NCBI GenBank assembly: GCA_937863915.1
Contig: CALMID010000222.1
Location: forward strand, 1-18,557
Source: an uncultured Pseudomonas sp.
Lineage (GTDB): Bacteria; Pseudomonadota; Gammaproteobacteria; Pseudomonadales; Pseudomonadaceae
Length of the DNA stretch: 18,557 bases
Direction: 5' to 3'
Part shown: positions 1 to 9,215 of the stretch, in pieces
Numbering within the stretch: the stretch's first letter is position 1
How the letters are laid out: every line of letters starts with the position of its first letter
Program-made: the position numbers and the translations under genes
The notes under the pieces: generated by a model
The model's database searches: none
Seen by the model: only the letters and a program-made list of their open reading frames with translations
Told to the model about the DNA's origin: nothing

Positions 1-743
1 TTGCGATTGGTCGGATGCCAGGCCAGCGGCAGCACGACCGACAGGTAACTGCGCTCGCCGGCAAAACGACCGGACACATGCACCAGAGGCTCCAACAGGC
101 GAATCTGCTTCTGCACTTCCTGCTTGCTGCGCAGCTTGTAGATGAAGTCATACAGCTTGGGCTGGCGCTCGCGCACCAGGCGCGCCAGAGCAATGGTGGC
201 GCGCACGTCGGACAGCGCATCGTGAGCCTGGCCATGTTCCAGGCCATTGGCCTGGGTCAGCAGCTCCAGACGCAGGCTGACGCGACCATCGACCTGCGGC
301 CACTCGATGCCTTCGGGGCGCAGCGCATAAGCACAACGCAGCAGATCGATCAGATCCCAGCGGCTGTTGCCACCCTGCCACTCGCGGCCATAGGGATCAT
401 AGAAGTTGCGATAGAGGCTGTAGCGCGTCACCTCATCATCGAAGCGCAGGCTGTTGTAACCGGCCGTGCAGGTCCCCGGCACGGCCATCTCGGCATGCAG
501 GCGGGCGATGAATTCGGCCTCAGGCAAACCGCGCTCGGCAATGACCTGTGGGCCGATGCCGGTCACCAGGCAGGCCTGGGGATGAGGCAGGATGTCCGGA
601 GATAACCGGCAGTAGAGATTCAGCGGCTCACCGATCTCGTTGAGGTTCTCATCGGTGCGGATGCCGGCCACCTGCAGCGGGCGGTCGCAGCGGGGATTGA
701 TCCCGGTGGTTTCAAAGTCGTACCAGAACAGACTTGCAGTCAC
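1..743 (-). CDS. sbcB: Exodeoxyribonuclease I, N-terminal half (runs off left edge)
   Basis: This encodes the 3'-5' single-strand DNA exonuclease that acts in recombination and mismatch repair in the cytosol. About 247 residues are visible, roughly half of the usual ~475. All three DEDDh exonuclease motifs are present. ExoI is WYDFETTG (acidic residues D9 and E11), ExoII is YNSLRFDDE (about residues 96-104, D102/D103), and ExoIII is a HDALSDVRAT segment near residue 180. The start is GTG at 743-741, chosen because an AGGAG ribosome site lies just upstream on the minus strand and the protein begins close to the DFETTG motif, as in the family. It is transcribed away from the 908 gene, with a 164-base divergent intergenic region. 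The C-terminal SH3-like and helical domains lie outside the window. Confidence 0.95.
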   Translation of the reverse strand, partial: MTASLFWYDFETTGINPRCDRPLQVAGIRTDENLNEIGEPLNLYCRLSPDILPHPQACLVTGIGPQVIAERGLPEAEFIARLHAEMAVPGTCTAGYNSLRFDDEVTRYSLYRNFYDPYGREWQGGNSRWDLIDLLRCAYALRPEGIEWPQVDGRVSLRLELLTQANGLEHGQAHDALSDVRATIALARLVRERQPKLYDFIYKLRSKQEVQKQIRLLEPLVHVSGRFAGERSYLSVVLPLAWHPTNR

Positions 744-846
744 TGTGGCTCCTTGTGGCCCGAGGCCTGGGCGGCGAGGCGGCAGTCTAGCAGGCAGCCA
801 ATCCTCCGCAGAAACCTGACCGGACGCACAAACCAACGCGCCGTGC

Positions 847-876
847 TTGCCGCCACTGGCATACCGCCACTAGCAT
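847..876 (+). promoter_or_regulatory. Possible sigma-70 promoter for the 908 membrane protein gene
   Basis: TTGCCG at 847-852 and TAGCAT at 871-876 are separated by 18 bases, each matching 4 of 6 consensus positions. The predicted start of transcription is near 883, about 25 bases before the ATG. The match is weak and rests on position as much as on sequence. The rest of the 744-907 intergenic region shows nothing else I can name. Confidence 0.3.
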
Positions 877-907
877 GCAGACCTTCCCTCAACCAAGGAC
901 GGTCATC

Positions 908-1672
908 ATGAGCGACACCCTCGCGCAAAACCCCTACGCCGCACCCAGCAGCGCCCTGCAGGAACAGCATGGCAACCAGGTGCCGAGCATCGAAGAAGCC
1001 CTCAGCCGTGGCTACGACTTCAGCATCGGCGGCCTACTCAGCGAGGCCTGGGGCCTGCTCAAGGGCACCAAGGGCATCATCCTCGGCGGCTTCATCGTCT
1101 TCTACATCGCCATGTTCGTCATTGCCTTCGTCCTCGGCATGGGTACTGCCCTGCTCGGCCTGGCCGGCGGGGAAGAAAACATGGGGATGATGATCACCAG
1201 CCAGATCGTCAGCACCCTGCTGATCACCGCACTGACCTACCCCTTCATGGCCGGCCTGATGATGATCGGCATCCGCCGCGCCGCAGGCCAGCCACTGAGC
1301 TTCAACGAGATTTTCAGCCACTTCGGCCGTGCCGTACCGCTGATCATCACCGCGCTGGTCATGACCCTGCTGGTCTACCTGGGCATGCTTCTGCTGCTCA
1401 TCCCCGGCATCTACCTGAGCATCGCCTACATGCTGGCCATCCCGCTGGTGGTCGAGCGTGGCCTGTCGCCCTGGCAGGCACTGGAAGCCTCGCGCAAGGC
1501 CATCACCCAGCACTGGTTCAAGGTCTTCGGCCTGTTCTTTGTACTCATGCTGATCATGCTGCTGAGCATGATCCCGCTGGGTATCGGCCTGATCTGGACC
1601 CTGCCACTGTTGATCGTGACCATGGGCGTGTTGTACCGCACCATCTTCGGCGTGCTGCCACCGTCCAACTAA
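908..1672 (+). CDS. Polytopic inner-membrane protein of unknown function
   Basis: This is a 254-residue hydrophobic protein with no assigned function. The N-terminal ~50 residues are hydrophilic, beginning MSDTLAQNPYAAPSS. About five or six membrane segments follow: near 57-85, 97-122, 142-165, 166-184, 203-222 and 225-245. The stretch LIPGIYLSIAYMLAIPLVV, then an AL-AS-KAI segment near 191-200, resembles the PGI...AL..S pattern of DUF975-like and GlpQ-membrane-domain-like proteins, but I cannot assign a family firmly. I chose ATG 908 over the in-frame ATG at 875 because AAGGA lies just upstream at the right distance and the NPYAAP opening is typical of such proteins. It sits between sbcB and the MoxR operon, with a hairpin after its stop, so it is probably a separate transcript. 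Confidence 0.85.
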   Translation: MSDTLAQNPYAAPSSALQEQHGNQVPSIEEALSRGYDFSIGGLLSEAWGLLKGTKGIILGGFIVFYIAMFVIAFVLGMGTALLGLAGGEENMGMMITSQIVSTLLITALTYPFMAGLMMIGIRRAAGQPLSFNEIFSHFGRAVPLIITALVMTLLVYLGMLLLLIPGIYLSIAYMLAIPLVVERGLSPWQALEASRKAITQHWFKVFGLFFVLMLIMLLSMIPLGIGLIWTLPLLIVTMGVLYRTIFGVLPPSN

Positions 1673-1678
1673 TGGCCG

Positions 1679-1700
1679 GCGGGCCGCAAGGCCCGCTTGT
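1679..1700 (+). terminator. Short GC-rich hairpin, probable terminator after the 908 gene
   Basis: GCGGGCC (1679-1685), loop GCAA, and GGCCCGC (1690-1696) form a perfect 7-bp stem with a tetraloop, 6 bases after the stop codon. The T tract is poor (TTGT), so termination may be partial. Some transcript could read into the RDD-MoxR operon. Confidence 0.5.
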
Positions 1701-1725
1701 CCTCCCGCCCGGGGCTGGCTAGCAT
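1697..1725 (+). promoter_or_regulatory. Possible sigma-70 promoter of the RDD-SpoIIM-MoxR-DUF58 operon
   Basis: TTGTCC at 1697-1702 and TAGCAT at 1720-1725 are spaced 17 bases apart, each matching 4 of 6 consensus positions. The start of transcription would be near 1732, about 19 bases before the first ATG. The -10 element is the same hexamer as the one proposed for the gene upstream. The -35 overlaps the tail of the preceding hairpin, a common compact arrangement, but the call is made by eye. Confidence 0.35.
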
Positions 1726-1750
1726 CGGGTTTTCACCAAAAGCAGTGCCC

Positions 1751-2470
1751 ATGTCGCCTTCCCTTCAGCCCTCGCTGCCCACTTCCACGTTGCTGGACAA
1801 CCGCCACCACGTGGAAACCCCGGAAGGTATCGACCTGCTGCTGCGCCCGGCCGGCGTCATTCCGCGCGCCCTGGCCTTCACCCTCGACCTGCTGATCCGC
1901 GGCGCGCTGTTGCTGGTGCTCGGCCTGGTGCTCAGCCTGCTGGGCAACCTGGGTAGTGGCCTGTTGCTGATCGTGCTGTTTCTGGTCAACTGGTGGTACA
2001 TGGTGCTGTTCGAGGTACTCAATCAGGGGCGTTCGCCCGGCAAGCAGATGCTCGGCCTGCGCGTGGTGCATGACGATGGCACCCCCGTCGGCTGGGGCGC
2101 CTCGCTGCTGCGCAACCTGCTGCGCTTCGTCGATATGCTGCCGTTCGCCTACTGCCTGGGTCTGCTGAGCAGCCTGGCCCACCCGGCTTTCAAACGTCTG
2201 GGCGACATCGCCGCCGGCACACTGGTGGTGTATCGCGAACAGGCGGAACCTCGGCCCAATCTGCCGGATGCTGAGCCCGAGCGCGCGCCCATGCGCCTCG
2301 ATCTGCAGGAACAACGCGCCATCCTGGCCTTTGCCGAACGCGCGGGCAGCCTGTCCCAGGCTCGCCGCGAGGAACTCGCCGGCCTGCTGGCCGAACCGCT
2401 GCAAGTGTTGCCGGAACAGGCCGAGGCGCGCCTCAACGGCATCGCCCGCGGCCTGCTGGGGGCGTCATGA
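1751..2470 (+). CDS. RDD-family inner-membrane protein
   Basis: This 239-residue protein is the first gene of the MoxR operon. The RDD domain spans about residues 28-163. It has the conserved Arg/Asp pair in RALAFTLDLLIR (R39, D46), hydrophobic segments at about 50-66 and 68-90, the GRSPGKQMLGLRVV motif (about 93-106), a second Asp in the LLRFVDMLP segment (D128), and the closing KRLGDIAAGTLVVYRE motif. A hydrophilic, Glu- and Arg-rich C-terminal tail of ~75 residues follows and is probably cytosolic. RDD proteins are variously linked to transport or membrane complexes, and no substrate can be read here. ATG 1751 is preferred over an upstream in-frame TTG (1697) because the extra N-terminus does not look like RDD. 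No good Shine-Dalgarno is visible. The stop overlaps the next gene's start by ATGA. Confidence 0.85.
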   Translation: MSPSLQPSLPTSTLLDNRHHVETPEGIDLLLRPAGVIPRALAFTLDLLIRGALLLVLGLVLSLLGNLGSGLLLIVLFLVNWWYMVLFEVLNQGRSPGKQMLGLRVVHDDGTPVGWGASLLRNLLRFVDMLPFAYCLGLLSSLAHPAFKRLGDIAAGTLVVYREQAEPRPNLPDAEPERAPMRLDLQEQRAILAFAERAGSLSQARREELAGLLAEPLQVLPEQAEARLNGIARGLLGAS

Positions 2471-3444
2471 AACAGCAGCAGTTTGAGCAGCAATGGCAGG
2501 ATGACTGGGTCCAGTTCGAGCAACGCCTGGTGCAACTGGAGCGGCGCAAGACCGAGGATCAGGGGCAGAACAGCTACTGCGCCGAATACCGGCGCCTCTG
2601 CCAGCACCTGGCCCTGGCTCAGGAGCGCGGCTACAGCAGCCACCTGATCGAGCGCCTGCAGCAACTGGCGCAACGCGGCCACCAGCAGCTCTATCGCCAG
2701 CGCAGCCAGTTGGGTGGCCAGCTGCTGGCCTTTCTCTTCAGCGGCCTGCCGCAGACCATCCGCCAGCAGTGGCGCAGCATCGCCGTCGCCAGCCTGCTGT
2801 TCTACGGCAGCCTGATCGGCATGGGCGTGCTGGTCTATCTGTTCCCCGAACTGGTGTACAGCGTGGTCGACCCGGAGCAGGTCGAGCAGATGGAATCGAT
2901 GTACGACCCGGAAGCCCGCCGCCTTGGCCACTTCAGTGAGCGCAACTCCGGCGATGACTGGCAGATGTTCGGCTTCTACATCATGAACAACATCGGCATC
3001 GCCTTTCAGACCTTCGCCAGCGGCCTGCTGTTCGGCCTCGGCAGCCTGTTCTTCCTGTTCTTCAACGGCCTGATGATCGGTGCCGTGGCCGGTCACCTGA
3101 GCGAAATCGGCTACGGCTCTACCTTCTGGTCGTTCGTCATCGGCCACGGTGCCTTCGAGCTGACCGCCATCACCTTCGCCGGTGCCGCCGGCCTCCAACT
3201 GGGCTGGGCACTACTCGCCCCCGGCCGGCAAAGCCGCAGCGAAGCCCTACGCCTGGCCGCCGCCGAAGCGGTGAAACTGGTCGCCGGGGTGATCCTGTTC
3301 CTGCTGATTGCCGCCTTCATCGAGGCCTACTGGTCGTCGATGACCTACACCAGCGCCCAGGTCAAACTGGTGGTGGGCGCCGCCCTGTGGCTGCTGGTGG
3401 CCAGCTACTGCATCTTCGCGGGGCGTCAGCATGCGCCTGACTGA
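2467..3444 (+). CDS. SpoIIM (DUF95) family inner-membrane protein
   Basis: This is a 325-residue protein. The N-terminal ~100 residues are charged and Gln/Arg-rich and probably helical and cytosolic. About five or six membrane segments follow (near 105-127, 175-200, 200-212, 220-250, 268-288 and 299-317). The family hallmark GHGAFELTAI lies at about 226-235. SpoIIM itself belongs to the sporulation engulfment machinery of Firmicutes. The wider family occurs in non-sporulating bacteria beside RDD, DUF4129, MoxR and DUF58 genes, exactly as here, so a sporulation role is not implied. The start overlaps the RDD stop (ATGA), which suggests translational coupling. The 3' end overlaps the next gene by 14 bases. 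Confidence 0.85.
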   Translation: MKQQQFEQQWQDDWVQFEQRLVQLERRKTEDQGQNSYCAEYRRLCQHLALAQERGYSSHLIERLQQLAQRGHQQLYRQRSQLGGQLLAFLFSGLPQTIRQQWRSIAVASLLFYGSLIGMGVLVYLFPELVYSVVDPEQVEQMESMYDPEARRLGHFSERNSGDDWQMFGFYIMNNIGIAFQTFASGLLFGLGSLFFLFFNGLMIGAVAGHLSEIGYGSTFWSFVIGHGAFELTAITFAGAAGLQLGWALLAPGRQSRSEALRLAAAEAVKLVAGVILFLLIAAFIEAYWSSMTYTSAQVKLVVGAALWLLVASYCIFAGRQHAPD

Positions 3445-5014
3445 CGCCAGCGTCGCCATCCGCCCGCGCAGCGCCTGGGAGGCGCTCGACCTCGGCACCC
3501 TGCTGGCCCGCCGGCACGCACCACTGCTGATGGCCAGCTGGGCACTGCTGACCCTGCCGCTGTTTGCGCTGCTCAGCCTGCTGCTGTGGCAACACCCCAG
3601 CTGGGCGCTGTTTCTGTTCTGGTGGCTGAAACCGCTGTACGAACGCCTGCCCCTGCACATCCTCTCGCACGCCCTGTTTGGCGATACACCAGGGCTCAAG
3701 GCCAGCCTGCGCGCCCTGCCCCGCCTGCTGCGCCCGCAACTGCTGGCCAGCCTGACCTGGCGCCGCTTCAGCCCGACGCGCAGTTTCGACCTGCCGGTTC
3801 TGCAGCTTGAAGGTCTCGGCGGCAAGGCCCGCAGCCAGCGCCTGATCGTTCTCGGTCAGCGCGATGGCAGTGCCGCCACCTGGCTCACGGTGGTCGGCGT
3901 GCACATCGAAAGCGCGCTGACCCTCGGCCTGCTGGCCCTGCTCTACCTGCTGATTCCGCAACAACTGCAGATCGACCTGGACTGGAAACAGCTGATCGCC
4001 CCCGACGATGGCGAAGGCCTGTGGCTGGAGCACCTGAGCAACCTGCTCTACGCCCTGGTGCTGGTGGTCTGGGAACCGATCTACGTGGCCTGCGGCTTCA
4101 CCCTCTATCTAAACCGGCGCACCGCGCTGGAAGCCTGGGACATCGAGCTGGTCTTCCGCCGCCTGCGCCAGCGCCTGACCGGCGTGGCCTATGCCCTGCT
4201 GCTCGGCTGCGGTCTTCTGCTCAGTCAGCTGCCGCAAACCGCCATGGCCGCCGAAAGCAGGCAATGCCCGGTGCCGCGCCTGGACAGCTTCGGCCCCAAC
4301 GCCGAGCGCCTGCTCAATCAGCCGCTGACCAGCCAGGCGGCCAACCAGGCCATTACCCAACTGCTCGACCAGCCGCCCTTCAGCCACCGGGAAACCGTCA
4401 CCGAGTGGCGCTTTGGCGAAGAAACGCCGGACAAGCCGAAAAGCGAAGACGACGCCAAGGCCTTTATCGAACTGCTGGAAGCCTTCGCCAAGCTGGTGAA
4501 GCTCTGGGATAGCCTGGATACCATCGCACTGATCTTTGAAGTGCTGCTCTGGTCAGCGCTGCTGCTGATCGTGGCGCTGCTGCTGTGGCGCTACCGTGAA
4601 TGGCTGCAGACCTTCGCCGGCCGTCTAAATTTGCCCCGCCGCCATCGCGAAGAGGCCCCCACGCAGCTGTTCGGTCTGGAAGTAGCACCGGAAAGCCTGC
4701 CGGCGGATGTCGCCAGCAGCGTCGAAGCGCTATGGGACAACCAGCCCCGCGAAGCCCTCGGTCTGCTCTACCGTGCCCTGCTGTCACGCCTGCTGCATGA
4801 GTTCCGCCTGCCCCTGAAGAGCTCGCACACCGAAGGCGAAGTGCTGCAACTGATCCAGGGGCTTGAGCAGGATGCCCTCAGCCAGTTCAGCAGCGTGCTG
4901 ACGCGTCACTGGCAGAACCTGGCCTACGGCCACCGCCTGCCGCCGGCCAAGCTCAAGCCGGCCCTGTGCGACGGCTGGCGCCGCCTGTTCCCGCGCGAGG
5001 AGGCTCGTCCATGA
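3431..5014 (+). CDS. DUF4129 domain-containing membrane protein
   Basis: This 527-residue protein has membrane segments near 30-53, 57-66, 155-176, 203-226 and 250-272, a hydrophilic loop at about 275-355 that is probably periplasmic, a further segment at about 366-386, and a soluble C-terminus. The C-terminal segment from about 425 to 520, with LGLLYRALLSRLLHEF and a following TEGEVLQLI, matches DUF4129. That domain is found at the C-terminus of transglutaminase-like membrane proteins and in MoxR operons. No transglutaminase Cys-His-Asp domain is present in this protein. It starts within the end of the SpoIIM gene (14-base overlap) and its stop overlaps the DUF4350 start, so coupled translation is likely. 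Confidence 0.82.
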   Translation: MRLTDASVAIRPRSAWEALDLGTLLARRHAPLLMASWALLTLPLFALLSLLLWQHPSWALFLFWWLKPLYERLPLHILSHALFGDTPGLKASLRALPRLLRPQLLASLTWRRFSPTRSFDLPVLQLEGLGGKARSQRLIVLGQRDGSAATWLTVVGVHIESALTLGLLALLYLLIPQQLQIDLDWKQLIAPDDGEGLWLEHLSNLLYALVLVVWEPIYVACGFTLYLNRRTALEAWDIELVFRRLRQRLTGVAYALLLGCGLLLSQLPQTAMAAESRQCPVPRLDSFGPNAERLLNQPLTSQAANQAITQLLDQPPFSHRETVTEWRFGEETPDKPKSEDDAKAFIELLEAFAKLVKLWDSLDTIALIFEVLLWSALLLIVALLLWRYREWLQTFAGRLNLPRRHREEAPTQLFGLEVAPESLPADVASSVEALWDNQPREALGLLYRALLSRLLHEFRLPLKSSHTEGEVLQLIQGLEQDALSQFSSVLTRHWQNLAYGHRLPPAKLKPALCDGWRRLFPREEARP

Positions 5015-6266
5015 GTCGCCGTGCGCTGTTCATTCTCGGCTGCGGCCTGCTGCTTGGCGGTGGCCTGCTGGTCATCTACCTGCTGCAACAGCTGCACCCC
5101 TACGACAAGCTGGTCAATCACGGCCCCTCCCCGGAGGCCCGGGCCAATCCGTACCTGGCCGCCGAACTGTTCCTCCGCCAGCAGAAGCTGGAGGTGCAGC
5201 GCGCCGACGGCCTCGACGAGTTGAAAACCCTGCCCAGTGCCGGCCGTACCCTGCTCCTGCTGGGCAGCCGCAACCGCATGACGCCCGGACAAAGCAAGCG
5301 CGTGCTGGAATGGACGGCCCAGGGCGGGCACCTGATCTTTGTTGCCGAGGAAATCTGGGACGAAGACAAGCAACGCAGTGGTGATCTGCTGCTCGATCAG
5401 CTTGGCATCCAGCAGTTGCTCAGCGAAGACCTCGACCAGCAGGACGCCAGCGAAGACGCCGAAGACGCCGAAGACGCCGAAGACGCCGAAGACGCCGAAG
5501 ACGCCGAGCAGGTTATGCCGCGCCAGCGCCTGCGCAAGCCGGCCCGCTCGCCGGAGCACGACTACCCGCAGCTGACCAAGCTCTACCTGGAAAACGAAAA
5601 AGCGCCGGCCTACCTGGACTTCGATACCGACTATCACCTGTACGACAGCCAGAACCGCGCCCACGCCTGGGCCAACAGCGACGGCGCCACGCACATGCTG
5701 CAGCTCAGCCACGGCGATGGCCTGGTCACCGTCCTGACCGACGCCTGGCTGTGGCAGAACAACGAAATCGGCGAGTACGACCACGCCTGGCTGCTCTGGT
5801 ACCTGACCCAGGACACCGCCGTAACCCTGCTTTACCGCGCCGACCGCGATGATCTGCTCAGCCTGCTGCTGCGCAACTTCCCGCTGGCGCTGGCCACGCT
5901 GGCCCTGCTGATCCTGTTCGGCCTCTGGCATGTCGGCCTGCGCCACGGCCCACTGGCCGAAGTCGCCAGCCGCAGCCGCCGCCAGCTGGAAGAACATCTG
6001 CGCGCCAGCGCCGCCTTCCTGCTCCGCCACCATGGTCAGGCCCACCTGCTGCAAGGCCTGCAACGTGACATTCAGCGCCGCGCACGGCGCCGTCACCCGG
6101 GCTTCGAACGCCTGCCGGTGGCCGAACAATGGCGCGTGCTGGGACAACTGACCCGCCTGCCCGCCAGCGCCGTCGCCAAGGCCATGCGCCCGGCACAGCC
6201 GACACAACGCTCCGCCAGTGAATTCACCCGCCAGGTCGCGCACCTGCAAACCCTCAGGAATGCCCT

Positions 6267-6270
<4 letters not shown>
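5011..6270 (+). CDS. DUF4350 domain-containing membrane-anchored protein
   Basis: This 419-residue protein has an N-terminal membrane segment (about 5-26), a large hydrophilic region (about 30-285) that is probably extracytoplasmic, a second membrane segment (about 290-310) and a basic cytosolic tail. The first soluble part resembles DUF4350: a YLAAELFLRQQ segment, then a LLLLGSR strand and GGHLIFVAEE, similar to a Rossmann or GATase-like fold used to hold partners. Six tandem Glu-Asp-Ala triplets (residues 148-165) interrupt this region and are described separately. I chose ATG 5011 because a strong GAGGAGG ribosome site lies at 4997-5003 and the start overlaps the DUF4129 stop (ATGA). Its place before moxR in the operon is typical of the family. 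Confidence 0.82.
5452..5505 (+). repeat. Six perfect copies of a 9-bp in-frame repeat
   Basis: The unit GAAGACGCC is repeated six times without a mismatch, encoding (Glu-Asp-Ala)x6 inside the DUF4350 protein. A partial seventh unit (GAG) follows. Because the unit is 9 bp, slippage changes copy number without breaking the frame. The tract adds an acidic, probably flexible or helical spacer. Confidence 0.97.
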
Positions 6271-7355
<1,085 letters not shown>

Positions 7356-7362
7356 GCCCCGG

Positions 7363-8694
7363 ATGAAACCCTCGCGTCTGCTGCTCGCCCTGCTTGCCAC
7401 CCAGCTCGCCCTGGCCATCGGCCTTGGCACCCTGGAGGCGCTGGCCATCGGCTACCCGCGCCAACTGCACGCCCTGAGCTGGGGCCTGCTGCTGTGCCTG
7501 CTGGTGATTGCCGGCGTGGACGCCCTGTGGCTGCGCCGCCTGCCCACCCCCGAGCTGCAGCGCCAGCTGCCGGGTAACCTGCCGCTGGGGCGCTGGAGCG
7601 AGGTGCGCCTGACCCTGCACCACCGCTTCGAGCGCCCGCTGGCCATCGAGCTGTTCGATCATGTGCCGGCCGGCATGCAGTTCGACTCCCTGCCGCAGCG
7701 CATTGCCCTGCACCCAGGCGAGCACACCGAGTGCGGCTACCGCCTGCGTCCGACCCGCCGGGGGCATTTCCTGTTCCAGCGCTGCGAGCTGCTGCTGCCC
7801 AGCCCGCTCGGCCTGTGGCAGGCCCGGCGTTACCTGCCGGCAAGCGGTGAAACCCGCGTCTATCCGGACTTTGCCCGCGTCTACGGCGGCCAGCTGATGG
7901 CGGTGGACGACTGGCTCAGCCAGCTCGGTGTGCGCCAACGGCCACGCCGCGGCCTGGGTCTGGAGTTTCATCAGCTGCGCGAATTCCGTGATGGCGACAC
8001 CCTGCGCCAGATCGACTGGAAGGCCACCGCACGCAAGCGCACGCCAATCGCCCGCGAGTATCAGGACGAGCGGGACCAGCAGATCATCTTCCTGCTCGAC
8101 TGCGGCCGGCGCATGCGCAGCCAGGATGGCGATCTGGCGCATTTCGACCACGCCCTCAACGCCTGCCTGCTGCTGGCCTATGTCGCCCTGCGCCAGGGCG
8201 ATGCGGTCGGCCTGGCGACCTTTGCCAGCGACCAGCAGCGCTTCATTGCCCCGGCCAAGGGGCAGGCCCAGATCGGCCACCTGCTTAACGGCGTGTACGA
8301 CTTGCAGAGTACCCAGCGCCCGGCCGACTATGCCGCCGCCGTCGACCAGTTGCTGGCACGCCAGCGTCGCCGCGCCCTGGTGGTGCTGGTGACCAACCTG
8401 CGCGACGAGGATGACAGCGAGCTGCTCGGGGCCTGCAAGCGCATCGCCCGCCAGCACCGCCTGCTGATCACCAGCCTGCGCGAGGAAGTGCTCGACCGGC
8501 TGCGCCAGCAACCGGTACAGAATTATCAGGATGCCATCGGCTACTGCGGCACCCTCGATTACCTGCAGGCCCGCGATGCGCTGCACGAACGCCTGCAGGC
8601 GCACAACCTGCCGGTGCTCGACGCCCGCCCCGGCGAGCTGGGGCCGCAGCTGGTGAGCCAGTATCTGGCGTGGAAAAAAGCCGGCGTGCTCTAA
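7363..8694 (+). CDS. DUF58 (VWA-like) domain protein
   Basis: This is a 443-residue protein. Two hydrophobic N-terminal segments (about 5-29 and 38-54) anchor it in the membrane. A beta-rich section with extracellular-domain-like features runs to about 165. The DUF58 signature lies at about 205-236: REFRDGDTLRQIDWKATAR, then PIAREYQDER. It continues into a VWA-like beginning, IIFLLDCGRRM (about 241-251), where the canonical MIDAS DxSxS is replaced by DCGRR, so metal binding is doubtful. It is likely the partner or adaptor of the MoxR ATPase and the last gene of the operon. The start is 7 bases after the moxR stop and has no clear ribosome site, so re-initiation is likely. Confidence 0.9.
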   Translation: MKPSRLLLALLATQLALAIGLGTLEALAIGYPRQLHALSWGLLLCLLVIAGVDALWLRRLPTPELQRQLPGNLPLGRWSEVRLTLHHRFERPLAIELFDHVPAGMQFDSLPQRIALHPGEHTECGYRLRPTRRGHFLFQRCELLLPSPLGLWQARRYLPASGETRVYPDFARVYGGQLMAVDDWLSQLGVRQRPRRGLGLEFHQLREFRDGDTLRQIDWKATARKRTPIAREYQDERDQQIIFLLDCGRRMRSQDGDLAHFDHALNACLLLAYVALRQGDAVGLATFASDQQRFIAPAKGQAQIGHLLNGVYDLQSTQRPADYAAAVDQLLARQRRRALVVLVTNLRDEDDSELLGACKRIARQHRLLITSLREEVLDRLRQQPVQNYQDAIGYCGTLDYLQARDALHERLQAHNLPVLDARPGELGPQLVSQYLAWKKAGVL

Positions 8695-8727
8695 ATCGCG
8701 CCTGGCGGCTTATCGCGTCCAACAGCC

Positions 8728-8988
8728 TCAGCAGATCAGCACATCCGGCCCCTGCAGCGGCACCTCGCCGGGCAGGGGCGAGGCGCTGTTGTAGCTGACA
8801 ATCAGTTGCCGGGCCCGCTCGGCCTCGGAATCGTCCACCAGCAGCCCGAGCAGACCGCCCACCGGCAGCTCGCCGACCGCACCGAGCAGATCGCGCCCGA
8901 CCAGATGCACCTCGACACCCTCGCTGCCCAGCATGGCGCAGAGCAGCTCGGCCTCCAGCAGATCCTGCGGCTCATAGATGCGCTGCAT
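8728..8988 (-). CDS. DUF2007 family small protein (putative signal-transducing protein)
   Basis: This is an 86-residue protein opening MQRIYEPQDLLEAELLCAML, followed by a GVEVHLVGRDLLGAVGELP segment and a LLVDDSEAERARQLI helix. That is the pattern of DUF2007, a small ferredoxin-like fold with no established biochemical role. A ~20-residue Pro-containing tail follows the domain. It is read from the same message as the CPXCG gene, whose TGA shares one base with this ATG (TGATG), so translation is coupled. It converges on the DUF58 gene, and 33 bases with no clear terminator separate them. Confidence 0.85.
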   Translation of the reverse strand: MQRIYEPQDLLEAELLCAMLGSEGVEVHLVGRDLLGAVGELPVGGLLGLLVDDSEAERARQLIVSYNSASPLPGEVPLQGPDVLIC

Positions 8989-9170
8989 CAGTCATCCTCC
9001 CGGCGAACCTGCAGCTGCCAGCTCTGGCCGTCGGTCCACAGCTGGAACAGAATCGGCCGGCAGCACACCGGGCAGTCCTCGTAATAGCACTGCTCACCGG
9101 CGGACAGATCCAGCAGCGCCTCGACCTGCTCGCCACAATACGGACACTGATAACACTCACTTTCCAGCAT
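8988..9170 (-). CDS. CPXCG-motif cysteine-rich small protein (probable zinc ribbon)
   Basis: This 60-residue protein carries two CPxC knuckles, CPYC at 9-12 and CPVC at 33-36, which should bind one zinc ion. Three further cysteines are at about 6, 28 and 37. Its role is unknown. Two adjacent ATGs are available (9173 and 9170). I chose 9170 because the GGAG site then lies six bases upstream, while it would be only three bases from 9173. A longer in-frame opening upstream lacks homology-like sequence. It is coupled to the DUF2007 gene downstream, a pairing I recall as common in Pseudomonas. Confidence 0.85.
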   Translation of the reverse strand: MLESECYQCPYCGEQVEALLDLSAGEQCYYEDCPVCCRPILFQLWTDGQSWQLQVRREDD

Positions 9171-9215
9171 CATGTGCTCCGAGACTCCCTCGCCGCCGCG
9201 ACAACACGGCAACTG

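Noticed and set aside
15..605. A 196-codon plus-strand open frame at the left edge
   Set aside because: The opposite strand encodes exonuclease I with all three DEDDh motifs, so this frame is antisense noise.
2467..3444. SpoIIM homology as a sign of sporulation or a Firmicute origin
   Set aside because: The family is widespread in non-sporulating bacteria in MoxR operons, and base composition and neighbours match the rest of the window, so I see no transfer or sporulation link.
4924..6249. A 441-codon open frame on the minus strand opposite the DUF4350 gene
   Set aside because: It is a shadow of the GC-rich plus-strand gene: its composition is Gln/Ala/Val/Gly-rich, it has no recognisable domain and no ribosome site, and the plus-strand gene carries the membrane segments and operon coupling.
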